A stretch of DNA of 64,000 nucleotides from Embiotoca jacksoni (Eukaryota > Chordata > Actinopteri > Embiotocidae): assembly GCA_022577435.1 (NCBI GenBank), contig JAKOON010000032.1:1054001-1118000 (forward strand), read 5' to 3'. Every line of letters begins with the position of its first letter. Positions within the stretch are counted from its first letter, which is position 1. Shown here one piece after another: positions 37,925 to 50,110 of this stretch. The notes under the pieces are model-generated. The model saw only the letters and a program-made list of their open reading frames with translations. It was not told the DNA's origin and searched no databases. The position numbers and the translations under genes were made by a program.

Positions 37925-38360
37925 TCCCGAGTCATTAACTTCAACTTCAACTTTAATCTCAATCCACCATATGACATACAGACATACAGATAGATCGACA
38001 CATTTTTTTCTCAGTCCCACTGTGTGCAAAATAAAAAGACGAAACAAGAAAAGCATAAATATGTCACAACAAAAACCAATGAATCAGACAACAACCACTG
38101 TGACGCTTAACTGCAGTCTGTACAAGTACAATATAGTGGAAATGCGGGTCTATAGTGCAGAAGTTCAGACTTTATGGGTCAATTGGGGAGAGAGGGGAGA
38201 GAGTTCAGCATCCTAACAGCCTAATGGGTGAAGCTTTTTCCTCAGCCTGGAGCAGCGTGCACGGAGGCTGCGGTACCTCCTCCAAGAAGGCAGGTGGCCA
38301 TAGAGGCTGTGTGAGGGACGGGTTGAGTCCCCCACGATGCCGACTGCTTTAATGACACGA
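37925..38360. repeat. Teleost interspersed repeat (class uncertain)
   Basis: TTCTCAGTCCCACTGTGTGC, CAGCATCCTAACAGCCTAAT, TTTTTCCTCAGCCTGGAG and GGCTGCGGTACCTCCTCC follow one another as in a very common fish repeat with a TTCAACTTTA-type edge. The right edge is near GACACGAGG. Short frames across it are artefacts. Confidence 0.65.
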
Positions 38361-39380
38361 GGTTAAAAGGATTGTATTAATATTTTTACAAATCTTCCAA
38401 TGCCCAACTTATTTCAAATGATATACTTTGCATTTTGTCCATTTGGAAAACAAACGGTAACAGCAGAGTTTGGAGGTATGAAACCACCTGCAGAAAAATG
38501 CAAGTTTTCAATCTTATCAGCAGTAGAAGCAGATTGCCGGCTATTTCGTAATGTGGTGTAAAAGGTTCAAGTTAAGTCCATTCTATGAAATTAAACCCTT
38601 GTTGAAACAGTCAATTATGGACTGATTGTGGTGATGCTGTTCAGATGCAGTGCTCGGGGAAAGCTCTGAAAGGCAATAAATGGGCGAGAGTCAAGTTCCT
38701 TTTAATTACACATTGCCTAAGTGTCAGTTTAAAAGGGCATAAATGAGAAAGCTGCTCGACAAACACAACCAAACAAGGACATGAAGCTATAACATGTAGC
38801 AGCCACTGCTGATTGTGATTGCGAACTCAAATCGATGGTTAACTGTTTAATAAGTAATATAAACGTTTAATATCCAGTAGTAATCAGTGGCAGAAGACAC
38901 ATGTGCCCAAAACCGTGTATTTTGTTTTTTTCTCTCAGCAACAACAGTGAGGCTGCTCTGGGTAATAAATGTTGTCAACAGTTCACATAAAAAGGTGGCC
39001 TTTCCACGGAGAACCCAAACCTGGGCTTTGTAATGGGGTGCAATAGTTTTAAGTAAAGTTATTGCCTCACAGCCAGAGCAAATGAAAACACATGACAGGC
39101 AGTGCCTGAAGGAATGAATGCTTTAAAGAGTTGTATACATTGCATAATAGAGGAGAGCTGTAGGAATGTGAGAGTGGTGATTACAGTTTGATGGGACCTT
39201 CGTCAAAAACAAATTCAGGTTGATGGAATATTTTTTCGAAGATCTGTTCTCATCAATAACGTGAAAGCTATTTCCCCCTGTACCCACTTCTGCTATATGT
39301 TTATTACAAATCCACAAGTGCTCTTTGTCTTTATTTAGTTTCCAGCTGCCCTCACAAGCTTCAAACCAGAAACACAAATA

Positions 39381-39486
39381 CAGTGGTGTGAAAAAGTGTT
39401 TGCCCCCTTCCTGATTTCTTATTTTTTTGAATGTATGTCACAAAATTGGAAATCAGGAAGGGGGCAAACACTTTTTCACACCACTG
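39381..39486. mobile_element. 106-bp mariner-type MITE with 38-bp perfect inverted ends
   Basis: CAGTGGTGTGAAAAAGTGTT opens the element and its exact reverse complement closes it. The match is perfect for 38 bp and partial beyond. TA at 39379-39380 and 39487-39488 is the target duplication expected for Tc1/mariner. The loop is so short that the element is nearly a pure hairpin. It has no coding capacity and must have been moved by another element's transposase. Confidence 0.85.
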
Positions 39487-40336
39487 TATGTTTAAAGAAG
39501 CCATTTAATTTAGCAGGGGCATTCAAGAACTATACATGCCTCCTTTTTATGAATTAATCACTTAATGTAGTTCATTCATATTTATTTCAAAAACACTTTG
39601 TTATTATCTCAACATACTTCTTCCTCAGGCTTTTGTGATGGTTTAGTTATTATTGGCCTTAAACTAGACGTTTACTCCTCAATAGAAACCACATGGCTCT
39701 GGTGTCACATCTCAACAACACATCTCTAAATGCACAAATAAACAAGTGACATTAACCTTTTTTTTGTATCATAAGGATAAAGGTTATAGAGCAGATTTAG
39801 ACAGTCATTTCAGACTTTTTTTTTATTTTTATTTTATTTTTTTTATTGTACAACAATCCACGTGTAGCTGAATGCACAGCAGCATTTTGGTCAGATATTA
39901 TAGGATATATAGGATAGGTAAAATGTGGATGTCGCATGACAGATACTGAAGCCGATGTAGATGGATAGATTGATGGATAGCGAGAAAGATGATCAGCATA
40001 CAGAAATATGCATTTCATTTTATTTCAATTGTCTTTCTCTTTCTCTGATATCCTGTCATATATCACAAAGAGTTGCAGCCATAGTAAAACCAAAGTATCC
40101 TGACAGCATCTGCCATGGAAACTTCACAGAGTAAGATAACTGTGGAAAGGTATTTAGTCAAGCAATACTTCCACTGAAGGCTGCTCTCGGCTGCTGACAT
40201 ATCTGGGATTAAGCTGAATATTTTCTGATGGGTTTCTCACAGCTAAATTTCCAATTATATGGAAAAATATCTACATTTTACTTTTCATCTGCCTCACTGC
40301 ATCACTTACTTTGGTAGCTCTGTTGGCAGTGTTTAA

Positions 40337-40554
40337 CCCTCGTGTTGTCCTCGGGTCAAAATGACCCGCAGCCGTGTTCAACCAAGTTCTATTTTATTTC
40401 TATATTTTTATATTTTTTTAGGATCATTGGTCATCATTCTTTAAAGAAACCCTCACAGCCTCCTTGTCACCAATGATCCCAAAAAATATGAAAATAAAAT
40501 AGAACTTGGTTGAACACAGCTGCGGGTCATTTTGACCCAAGGACAACAGGAGGG
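40337..40554. mobile_element. 218-bp piggyBac-type MITE
   Basis: Begins CCCTCGTGTTGTCCTCGGGT and ends with the near-exact reverse complement (CCCTCCTGTTGTCCTTGGGT on the other strand). The inverted arms extend roughly 90 bp to GGATCATTGGT. TTAA at 40333-40336 and 40555-40558 is the target duplication of the piggyBac superfamily. Non-coding; a common type of fish MITE. The few arm mismatches suggest modest age. Confidence 0.85.
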
Positions 40555-42964
40555 TTAAGTGTTAAGTAATATCTGTTCAAATATTGTGTTTGATCATGTT
40601 TCCTGAGTGTCATTTAATAATTGGGATTGTTGTCATGTTTTAAGTGCATGAATTATTCATATTTCCATCTTAAATAGTTTCCATTCTGATAAGTGCAGCC
40701 ATCCTACTGTAAATACAGCTATGACACCTCTAATGCATTTCCAATGGCGCTGCTGTGGTTTGAAAGTGGCTGCCACTTCTGCTGAGGATACACTTTCTAT
40801 TTTCTCCTCACTCAGAAGCGACTCAACAGCCTCCATCGTTTTTACTCCCATTTCCCACTTTAGCTCATCATATTTCAACAGCCACCGGAGGGGTGACGCT
40901 ACTGATTTTTACATCTGATAGCAAAGCCCCCATCGCTCATCCTCATTGTGCTCTCTGTCTCTCACTTCAGCGGCCTTCTAATTTAATTTTAGAGAAGTAA
41001 GAGCAAGCAGAGCATGAGTGCTGAGATATTAATACTGCTTCTCCTGGAAATGATAATGATAAACTGCTATTTAACTTTTGCTTCCCAATATTTGCTGAGA
41101 GAGAATCCCAATGAGCACATGGTCATTTTGTTATAGTGTGGTCAATGTATCATATCAAACATGCTTCCACATGCACTTTATGTTCTTGTTCTGCCCACTC
41201 CTTGGATTAATTCAATTAAAACACATTAGGGGATGTTTTTTTTCCTCATCTTTTAATACATGTGCTATTACGTTACCCGCCTTAAAAATCCACAGTCATC
41301 TTAACAGAGTAGTTTCGTTAAAATTAGTTTTCACGGTGGGTAAAATCTGTCTTTTCAGTTTAGGCCATAAATTAGTGATGAAAAAGAACCTTAACCAAGG
41401 GTTTTTTTACTGCTAATTATACCAGCCTGACTAAAGACAAACACTAACTCTGTTTGGTTAGATGTCTTCTTTAAACACAGCAATGAGTGTTGTCATATCT
41501 AAGAATGCGTGTGACGCAAGTGGTCTGTTTTACCCATTGTTGTTCTTTAAAAAAGAGGTTGTTGAAAGTTTGAATCACTAATGGAGTAGTTCTTTTTAGC
41601 AAAACACAATAAATAAATACCAAAGGCAGTGATGATGGCATTGATAGCAGGAATATGTATTAGTTGCAGCTCTGAATAAGTCCAGCATAAGTGAGAAACT
41701 GCTGCAGGGCCGAAGAGGCTCAAAGCTCCCGACAGTTATTATGTGTCAGTTGGTTTGTGCAATCGTGATGAATTCCAAATTAGAGCTCCGATCATTTTTG
41801 ACCTTGAAGTCAGTAACGGACAAACTTACTTTACTTAACGTGTTTATTCTGGAGGTTTCAACTACATGACCTAGTCCTCGTTAGCGGATCAGGTTTGCTC
41901 AGTTGCCCTTGAAGTGTAAATCCTCTAACTGTCCATCATTCAAGACACTTTCTCATCGATGTTGGCAGAACCGTTGACTTTGACAGTGCACACTTGACCT
42001 CGGAACCAGCAGCTGGTTAAACAGTTTAAATGAAGTGCTGTTCCACATGGTTATCCAAACTAATCAGTGTAGTTATTGCCATCAGGGCTTACAGCAAGGA
42101 AGAAATTGTGGACAAGAAAGACAGAGTTGCGGTAGAGAGGCAAATTGTAGACATGAAAATTATCGTATTCTGTTTTAAACTGTATGATCAAATCCAAAAG
42201 AAAAGTGTACAGTGTTTTTTGTCTCTCGCTGCATTATTCATTCATTCTCACCAAAATTGTGTTGGCATTACGTCTTCTGAATCAGATTCTTCAAGAGGTT
42301 TTATGAAGCAGCCTCAAGTTGTTTAGCCTCCCAAACTGCTAATATTCATGCAATGATCCTGAAATAGCTTCATCAACATCAGTATTTGAGTGTATGAGCT
42401 GTTTTTTTTTGTTTTTGTTTTACTTAATGTGATCTGATTGTTGATATCCTTTGGTGGACACTGTTGGTAATCAGCACTATTTGGTTGAAAGGGTTCATGA
42501 ATAGTAAACAGCAGGCTCACATGTCTACTAAACCCACTTCAAAACATCTGGTCCAGACACCTGACAGAAGCTCCCTCTTCACCCACTGTCATTTTAAATC
42601 CATTGTGTTGTTACTAAAGTGAGATAACCCTGGATTAAAAAGTACAACAAAGGTATGTAATACAGAATGAGTAAAACAAGTACCAACTTGCCAACATGTT
42701 AGAGCACAATTTGATTATGCTAATATCTAACTTCAAATTGTAACCATAAGGTGACGGAAATAAAAATGATGAAAAGAGTTGACATTGTTAATATTTATAT
42801 TCATATATTTCATTTACAAATGTGATTTTATAGTGGTTCTTGTCTCTTCTAATACTACAGGTTTTAGCAACTCTAGCTTGTGCCTGTTGGAAAATAGGTG
42901 TTGGTTTGTTTTTCTTCCAGTTTGATTCAGAATGAAATATTTTAAGAGCAGCTGAATGTAATGC

Positions 42965-43262
42965 CACTGAATATAATGCTGGTGATCCCCTAACGTTGGC
43001 TGTTGCAGCACCATTAAATTGACATTGGTGAGTTTGACTGAAATGTCTTCAAAAGTATTGCACGGATTCTGATGAAATCATGAAATTTGGTTTTAACATG
43101 TATGTTCTATTCATGATGGATTGCGATGACTTTGTTGATCCTCTAATTTTTTATATAGCAACACCATCACTATCCTTGTGAGAATTTTAGCATGCTGTTG
43201 TTAACTCTGTTGTGTCTCAGCACAACCTTACAGAGCTGCTAGCCTGGTAGTAGAGTCTTGTT
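42965..43262. repeat. Old teleost interspersed repeat
   Basis: Words such as ATGAAATTTGGTTTTAACAT, GATGACTTTGTTGATCCTCT, TTTTAGCATGCTG and CTTACAGAGCTGCTAGCCTG come in the order of a widespread fish repeat. Heavily diverged. It ends about 470 bp before the exon C acceptor. Confidence 0.55.
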
Positions 43263-43729
43263 CTAATACAGGCAAGGCTATGTTTTTGCGTTTTATTGTA
43301 AGTAAAGCTACCACGGGCATCCGCTGCTGCTAATACTAATACAAGAAATATATATCTAATGATAATGGGTCAGAATATTTATATATATTTCAGCTGTTAA
43401 TACAAAGTGATCATATAGAAGCCAAAAGCCACGTAGAGTTGGGGAAAAATGTCATTAGAGCAGCTGTGACATACACTATATACTACACCATACAGAAGTA
43501 TCTGGTGAGGAGGGGGTTGTAGTTTAGTAATTTAATCGTTGGAAGGCTTATCTAGAGTAATATTCAGGGTGTAGCAGAAGATCGGGAGTTACAAGGCAAA
43601 CAAAAAACATTTCTTTAGTTTCGCTCCAACTCAAACAATTATTTTCTGGTCATGAATCCTGCTCAGGTTTTTGTTTTAACTGAGAGCATTGACCACAGTT
43701 GTTTCTTTTTATTTTACTCTCCTTCTCAG

Positions 43730-43918
43730 CATTCAGCTCGGCCATCCATTCTCTGGACGGGGCGACGCAGCGGAGCGACTTTGTCTCCATCCTGAGGGAA
43801 TTTGGAAACCACTACGTGCAGGAGGCGGTGTACGGCTTCCAGGAGTCCTGTACCATCTGGTACCCCAACAAACAGGTCCAGAGACAGCTGTGGCTAGAGT
43901 ACCAGGATATTAGCAAAG
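43730..43918 (+). CDS. astn2: Astrotactin exon C with MACPF signature, probable astn2
   Basis: Acceptor CTCCTTCTCAG at 43719-43729, donor GTAGGG from 43919. The first two bases complete an Ala codon with exon B; 62 codons follow and the last G opens a split codon (phase 1). The exon is 189 bp (63 codons) and symmetric. Residues 24-36 of the exon (43801-43839) read FGNHYVQEAVYGF. This fits a relaxed MACPF signature, aromatic-G-x-H-Y then six residues and G, with F in place of the usual second G. Before it lies HSLDGATQRSDF, and after it SCTIWYPNKQVQR and LWLEYQDISKG, which I recognise from astrotactins. MACPF domains are shared with perforins, but no pore-forming role is established for astrotactins. 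The next exon, which in relatives starts with a Ser/Glu-rich acidic stretch, was not found in the remaining 20 kb, so the following intron runs past the window. Confidence 0.93.
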
Positions 43919-44139
43919 GTAGGGAATACACACTCATGCACTGTGAGGGTATTTGCTATTATACTCAAAGATGTTTCAAAATGTAAAAAAAAAAAACACT
44001 GATTATCAGCCTGAGCATCAAAGGTAAGATTAACATTTTTTGGGGGCTGGTGACTGGGGATGTTTGAAGAACATGTTTGAATCCCTGCAGTTATGTACAC
44101 ACCCACTGATTGTACAACTTCACAAACTGTCACGTCCAC

Positions 44140-44162
44140 AAAATGCTTGTCACAAGCATTTT
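44140..44162. other. Short perfect hairpin
   Basis: AAAATGCTTG, a 3-base loop, then CAAGCATTTT. A ten-base perfect stem about 220 bp after the exon C donor. Too short for a microRNA precursor. Confidence 0.5.
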
Positions 44163-44636
44163 GCTTGTAACACCGTGCGTGCATTGGGGTGGACCGGGTT
44201 TTTATTTTACAAACTGAGTACTGGCAGGATCCTTAGCCATAATTCAGCGGCACATTAAATGTTTGCCAGGAGAAACACTTAAACCTCATATGGGACCTCT
44301 TATAACAAAGCTCTATGCCCTTCTTTTTGGTTGTACCCAGTAATAGAGAACTGGAAGCCCTGGAAGGTTTTGTTTTTTTCCCTTTATTTCCCGTTCATGC
44401 TCTGATGGAAATACCCCGTCTTGATTGTTTTAGTATGTCCTTTATGGCTGTGGATTGTTGTGTGGGTTCACACAAACAAGCATCTCTCCTTAGAACTTGG
44501 TGTTGAACCTCAATAAGTTTTTGGTATTGATTGAAATATGTCTGTATCACCAAGTTTAAAACAATAACAACCCAACAATTAATGAAAGCTGGAATTGATT
44601 GTTTGGTCAAATTCAAAACTCCTTTGATCAGATTTC

Positions 44637-45015
44637 TGTCAGGGTTGAGGTGAAGACCCAAAAGCACAACTCAAGACTCCAAGAAGTAAAAGAAAAAATA
44701 TGTTGCTCCACTTGAAAAGATTTGGTTCAAAGTTACCAAAAAAAATAAATAAAAAATAGTCATAAACAAAACAGTGGGCAGGCTGAGGCAAATCCAAAAT
44801 ACAAGCAAGGTTAAAAAAAAAAACATTTATGAACTCATCAAGGCAAATGGAACGCTGGAATCTAAGGCAAAAAGTATAAAGGCAATCTGGCGGATGAGTA
44901 GAGTCAGAATAGGAGTAAATAATGAAAATCGTAGGGATGATTAGCCTAAGTGGAATCAGGTGAGCGGAGAGAAGGGGCAGGTAAGTTGACAGTACTAGCT
45001 GATGGGAGGGGCCAG
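44637..45015 (-). repeat. Teleost repeat (possibly LTR or DNA element)
   Basis: On the minus strand: CACCTGATTCCACTTAGGC, CGCCAGATTGCCTTTATAC, TAGATTCCAGCGTTCC, and at the end TTTGGGTCTTCACCTCAACC. This word order is common in fish repeats. A 134-codon minus-strand frame across it has no domain and is a by-product. Confidence 0.5.
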
Positions 45016-46229
45016 GTCTGAAACAACAAAAGATAGATACCACAGCAAGGAGAAACGATGTAACACATCAAGTAATGCAATTAGTGCTCATTATTTATTT
45101 TAAAAGTCCAGTCAGATTTCCGGCAGTATCCAGGTGCTGATTGTGAGCACGTATGCTGAAGCTGCTCTGCCTGGCAGTGATGGTGAAGCTGTGGCTGGAT
45201 AGGCTATGGTTATAGTTTTTCCTCTTAAAACATTTATCATCATTTATTTCTAGAATTCAAAGTCCCACTTATGGCATTGATTGAACCCCAAAAAACAGTC
45301 ACAAGGTTACATATTTAGAAGTGTTGTATTTATTTATCTTTGTTTGTTCTCTAATGCATTAGATGTAGCTCTACACCTTTGCCTTCATTCAGTAGTAAAT
45401 GTGTGGATCTATGAATATGCTAATAGTCCCCACCAGCCCCCACCCCTCCTCCACTCTCCTGCTGATATGGAAAGCCTCACCTCGCCAGTTGATTGGACTG
45501 GTTGGACATATGTGGTGTATGAAACCCTGGCGGTCTGAATCTGTGTTCTTGAGACTGTCAACGTATACGTGTTCAGCCATGATTTTTTTTCTTCAACAGA
45601 CATGTTCCTTTTGATACTTGGAGCAGTTACTGACGCTTCTGTAATTGACCCAAATAATATTTAAAATGCAGGATTTTTGTAATTGTGTTAGAAAAAATGT
45701 TTCACTGTAGTTTAAACTTTTACATGAATCAGGGAATTTGAAAACTTCTTCGACCAAATGTTGTGAATACATCAACACAAAGTAACTCATGATTGTTGTT
45801 AATCTCAAATAATTCTAATAAAATTGATACTGGTGATCACACTCTTGGTAGCCAAGCAGATGGTATTTGTTTAACGATGTGTTTCCAGGTTTAGACTGTA
45901 CAATATACATGTGTTGCAGCAGTTGACAGCTACATGCTTTATTGCAGTTGTCTCATTCAGTTTGTTGTCTACATTTAAAGTGTGTTCCACATTACAAACA
46001 ATGTAATGTCACATTTACCACCTGTTTTCATTCCCACGTGTTGTAGATCAAAGTGTAGCTTTCCTCTATAGTATTGTTCTTTCTAAAATGTTAACAGCAA
46101 ACTTCACATGCTTCAGAAACACGTGAAGCCCTTCTTCACAATCATAGAACCAATGCCTTTGTGATTGTGTTGTGACTCAAATAACAACGATCTGTTAGCC
46201 ATCCATCTCTTTGTTACCTGCGCTTGTTT

Positions 46230-46460
46230 TCTCAGTAAGTCACAGCAGAGATAAGTAATAGCCCGTCTCGTTCTGCCGTTTCACCTCAGTGGCCCCAAAC
46301 TGTCCGCAGTCGTTTCCTTTGTTTGCCCCGGACACTTTTCTTCCCTTCCCTTACTTTATCCAAGGACACCCCTGCTGCGCTTCACCGTTCACTCCCAGTT
46401 ACCTCCACGCTGATAAATGGCATCAAAGTTTTCCCACCCTCATGAAAATTGCATTACTCT
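46230..46460. promoter_or_regulatory. Repeat-free mixed block, weak regulatory candidate
   Basis: More GC-rich, pyrimidine-biased complex sequence between AT-rich flanks. No domain in its 63-codon frame and no splice pair. Listed to describe the stretch. Confidence 0.15.
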
Positions 46461-46989
46461 TCATTTTCAGATGCCTTTGACAACGGCCTCATAGACTCTG
46501 CTAAATGATTCAGCACAATCACAAAATGCTAGTTAACTTCTTTTTAGCTTCTTTTTAGGTGTTTCCACAATCAAGCTGCATCAAGAAAATGTAGACTTAT
46601 GTTAGTGAGCCTACACTTTCCATCAATGCTGTTGTAACCTACTTTTAGTCAGTACAGGTCAGCTAAACATGCACAAACATGAAATTTGCATTCAGGCAAG
46701 CATATAAATTATATATTAAAAAAAAAAGTTCCCATCGATAAATGGATAATGAATTAATATTATTTATTCATAGCAGATCCTTCAAAATTGAACAACTGCT
46801 CATGAACTCAACATGACTTATCAAACCTAAATACACTTTTCCCTCTAATTTGTGCCGGACTACATTGTAATTCCTAGGAAATGTTCTCAAAAATGATACA
46901 TTCATTTGTAACTACGACCACTTGTTTCCTTGCAGTTATCAATCCCCATGTTGAAACAACAATAAAAACATCAGATTTGGGCCGTGTGG

Positions 46990-47360
46990 TATTGAAAATC
47001 CGATTGTCTGAACTCCTGCAAAATCCATCCAGAATCTATTTTCCCTGTCAAATGGCAGCAGAGTGATTACATCTGAAGATCCGAAATGATTCAATTTAAG
47101 TGGGTAACTGTTTCAGCGCGGCCCAGGACCATCCGTTTCTAGAAAAAGAAATTGATTCCATTGGCAAAAACTTGAAATCAGAGTCATCTTTCTTAATCTC
47201 TTCCTGGCTTCCTGGAAACGTCCTGGCCTTTTGGAGGGAGTAATGAGCTCACAGGAGAGTTTGATGATCCATGTCCTCACCCTTTGCTCCAAATACAAGG
47301 TGTGCCACACTGCAGCCTGCCTCCATATTTAGCGAGAAGCCAGGCTGATCATTTTATGCA
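46990..47360. promoter_or_regulatory. Repeat-free complex block, candidate conserved non-coding element
   Basis: About 370 bp of balanced, complex sequence with no microsatellite or repeat words. Includes GTGATTACATCTG, TGATTCAATTTAAGTGG (Nkx-like) and GGCTGATCATTTTATGC. No protein similarity in either strand's short frames. Confidence 0.25.
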
Positions 47361-47940
47361 TTTTAGCTGTAGAAGTTCTTTAAGGATTAGTTCTGTATAT
47401 GGTTAAAAAACTGAATCAACCATAAACACATGTTTTCTGCCAGTACTTTGGACTGCATCAGTGATGAAACAGTGTTCCCCTGTTGCAGATAACAGAAGTG
47501 TATTGCACTCCGCTCATCTGTGTCAACGTAGCTCTGAGCTCTTCATCTGTATAAACTGCAGATATCTGGTTTATATGATATCATATTTATGGGGAAATAA
47601 ATCAAATTTCTCTCACATTCATCAAACACTATGTTAGCTGCTTGAAAAATAAGAGAAAAACTTTTGTGAAATCTCATTGCAACAAAATGAATCTGTTACC
47701 CAAAACAGCTATTGCTCCGCTGTGGATTCACACTGTAATACAGAATCAATAAAAAAAAAAAGGGTTCCCAGAACTCTGATATTTTGTGGCAATTGTTCAT
47801 CAACTGTGAATTATAACTCAACAGACCGAACTCAGTGGCTGAAAGAACTCGATAGTGTACCAATGTCTGTACAGTTAATTGAAGAATGTTGTTTCCTAAT
47901 GACCTGGCAACCTGGAAACAAAGCACACATACATACACAG

Positions 47941-47968
<28 letters not shown>
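47941..47968. repeat. TA microsatellite
   Basis: 28 bp of perfect AT/TA dinucleotides, followed by a shorter TATATA run. Confidence 0.95.
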
Positions 47969-47971
<3 letters not shown>

Positions 47972-48589
47972 GTTATATATACACATACACATTGCCAGAC
48001 TATCATTGCTGTATCAGTCATGTTTGTGAAGACTCTGCCATAGCTCATTAATAGTGGCCAGTCAGTGTGAGTGTTTGGCCATGATGCCTTGTCTGTGTGA
48101 TTAATAGCGCTTTCCTTCCCGCAGTAGGTTGTGATGTGAGCTTCCTATTGTCAGACACATGACCTCAATTACCACGCCAGAGATCAGACATGAACAGCAT
48201 GAAAGACTCTGCTGCTCTGTTCATGTTGAAACCGTGTAATACATTGAGAAAACATATTTGATTGGAAAGTTAAGGCTCTTTAAAAGTTTACTAAAAGAAG
48301 TTGCCGTACGTAAAGTCAGTTGAGGCTATATGGCTGTACTCTACACATTTGCTGGAAGTCGGTCATTTTGAGAATATTTCCTTTAATAGAAATCCTCCAC
48401 CACATCTGCAGACTACGTATAGGGAGGAGATTATGCATCTCCTTTGATAAATGCAATCAAAAGTATTTATATTTTAAAACAGAACTCTACAGAGCATTTT
48501 GCCATCTTTAAACATAATGTTTTGGTTCTCCTGAAGGCAAGTTTACTGTTTTGATTCACTCCTTCTGCCTTCATTAGTGGTCTTGACTG

Positions 48590-48890
48590 TGGCAGCAGTA
48601 TCAGCAAAAAAGCCTTAATAAGCCACACTGCTGAACAGCACATGGCAGACAGACAAAGCTACCAACTAGAAAGCAAAGTTTAGCAGCTAAAGAGCCAGTT
48701 CAAAGGGGGTGGAGGCAAAAACAAGCTTAAAAGAGAATGAATAATACATAGACTTGATGAAAAAAGACATGGCTCCAAATGAATGCCAATGCTGCTCTGT
48801 GTTTGTTGAACAGAAAATTATTTGCCAACATACTAGCTAATATGTTAGCAATTGTGTAAGTATATTGCACTTTAAAATTTAGTTTCTTGG
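48590..48890 (-). repeat. Dispersed fish repeat, copy 3 of 3
   Basis: Contains ACCAACTAGAAAGCAAAG, TTTAGCAGCTAAAGAGCC and AAGCTTAAAAGAGAATGAAT, the inverted counterparts of blocks in 34040-34400. Decayed, non-coding. Confidence 0.5.
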
Positions 48891-49749
48891 TGTTTGGTAC
48901 CATGAACTGATTTCGATCTACAGCCTGATGTCTATTCACTTTCTCTGGTTACCGATTGTTCCAATTGCTTGCAGTCTAGTTTGAAACATAATAGGCTGAC
49001 ATATAGATAGGGTTATAAATTCAAGGACAAATTCAACAGATGCAGATGTTTTCAAAACTAGTTTAAAAAAAAAAAATCAAAATGTCTTTCAAAAAAACAT
49101 CTCTTTAAAACTTCTTTAAAAACTTTATAACTTATGAATATTTTTTCTAACAGTCTCTCAAGGTGATGCTTCCTTACTGACGAAAAAAAAATCTCACTCG
49201 TGTCATCAAATATTGTGTTGGCTGCTCACCAATATTTCTGGAAGTACCTCCAAACTTCTTTAAAACACTCAGAAAATGAGGAGGGTAGCACAGCTATCTA
49301 AATACAGACTAGATATGCATAGTATTAGCCTTATTTAGTTTGCCTTGTCTCTGGAACGCTGAGTGACCTGTCACATAAAATTTGTGGAGACCAGTTTGCT
49401 TGAGAGTATCTTCAAAATAATTAGATGCTTTGGAGTTCTGTCAAAACACCCTGGCAGCAATTTAAAAAAATCACTATGCTTCAGAAACACCTAAATGTGA
49501 CATTATAGAGCTTGTTAAATTGTTAAATGTCAGATCAAATTGAAAAATACCAATTCTGATGGGAATTTCAGACTCAAGAAAAGGTGCAGTAAACAGACAG
49601 TAAACAGGCCACTCGGAATTAAATCTCTATTTTTTTTTGCTATTAATGTTTTCTCTATCCTAACAACCACCTCTCTCTTTGTTCCACGTGTGCTGTGTAC
49701 TTTCTCTCTCAATTAAATCACCATGACCTCCTTCTTCACCCTCCCCCGC

Positions 49750-50110
49750 CGAGTCAGGTGTCAGCTCCTTACCAACCTCCAGTGCAGCGTTGCGAGCTGC
49801 TGTGTGCGTAAGTGTGACCACCCTGCCAGAAGCTAGGTAAAAATAGGTGCCTTATTTATTCTATTAGGGCCTGTCATTTTAACAAAGAAGCAGCCGAGAA
49901 AGTCCCACTCCGGGGCGAGAGCGAGGGGGAGGAGAGTGGTGAGGAAGAGCAGGAAAGACACGGAAGAAATTATTCAGAAATGGCCGTGATCTCTGTGACC
50001 CCTCTACACCCGCACACACCACACACGACTCAGATTAGCACCACCAGGCATGCCTGGCCACCAGCTGGGAATTACGCAACACTCACTGTTGATTCCTGAC
50101 AACATGCTCT
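49750..50110. promoter_or_regulatory. Complex GC-richer block, candidate conserved non-coding element
   Basis: Includes GGTAAAAATAGG (MEF2-like), TTATTTATTCTATTAG, GGGGCGAGAGCGAGG and GAATTACGCAAC. Contrasts with its AT-rich flanks and lacks repeat words. TATATATA at 50111-50118 lies at its right edge, but no transcript evidence follows. Confidence 0.25.

Larger units (their letters stand above)
36130..43729 (+). other. Astrotactin intron between exons B and C (7,600 bp)
   Basis: Donor GTAAAC, acceptor TTCTCAG, phase 1. Contains the dispersed repeat at 36.89-37.44 kb, the teleost repeat at 37.93-38.36 kb, two MITEs with clear target duplications (39.38 and 40.34 kb) and an old fish repeat at 42.97-43.26 kb. 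The stretches 38.4-39.3, 40.6-42.9 and 43.3-43.7 kb hold no recognisable gene or repeat. Confidence 0.85.

Noticed and set aside
44639..45043. 134-codon hydrophobic minus-strand frame
   Set aside because: It lies across a recognised teleost repeat and its hydrophobic residues come from pyrimidine-rich repeat DNA.
45281..45538. Possible next astrotactin exon (ends in TSPVDWTGWTYVVYETLAV)
   Set aside because: Residues do not match the acidic stretch expected after DISKG, and no acceptor/donor pair of the right phase frames it.
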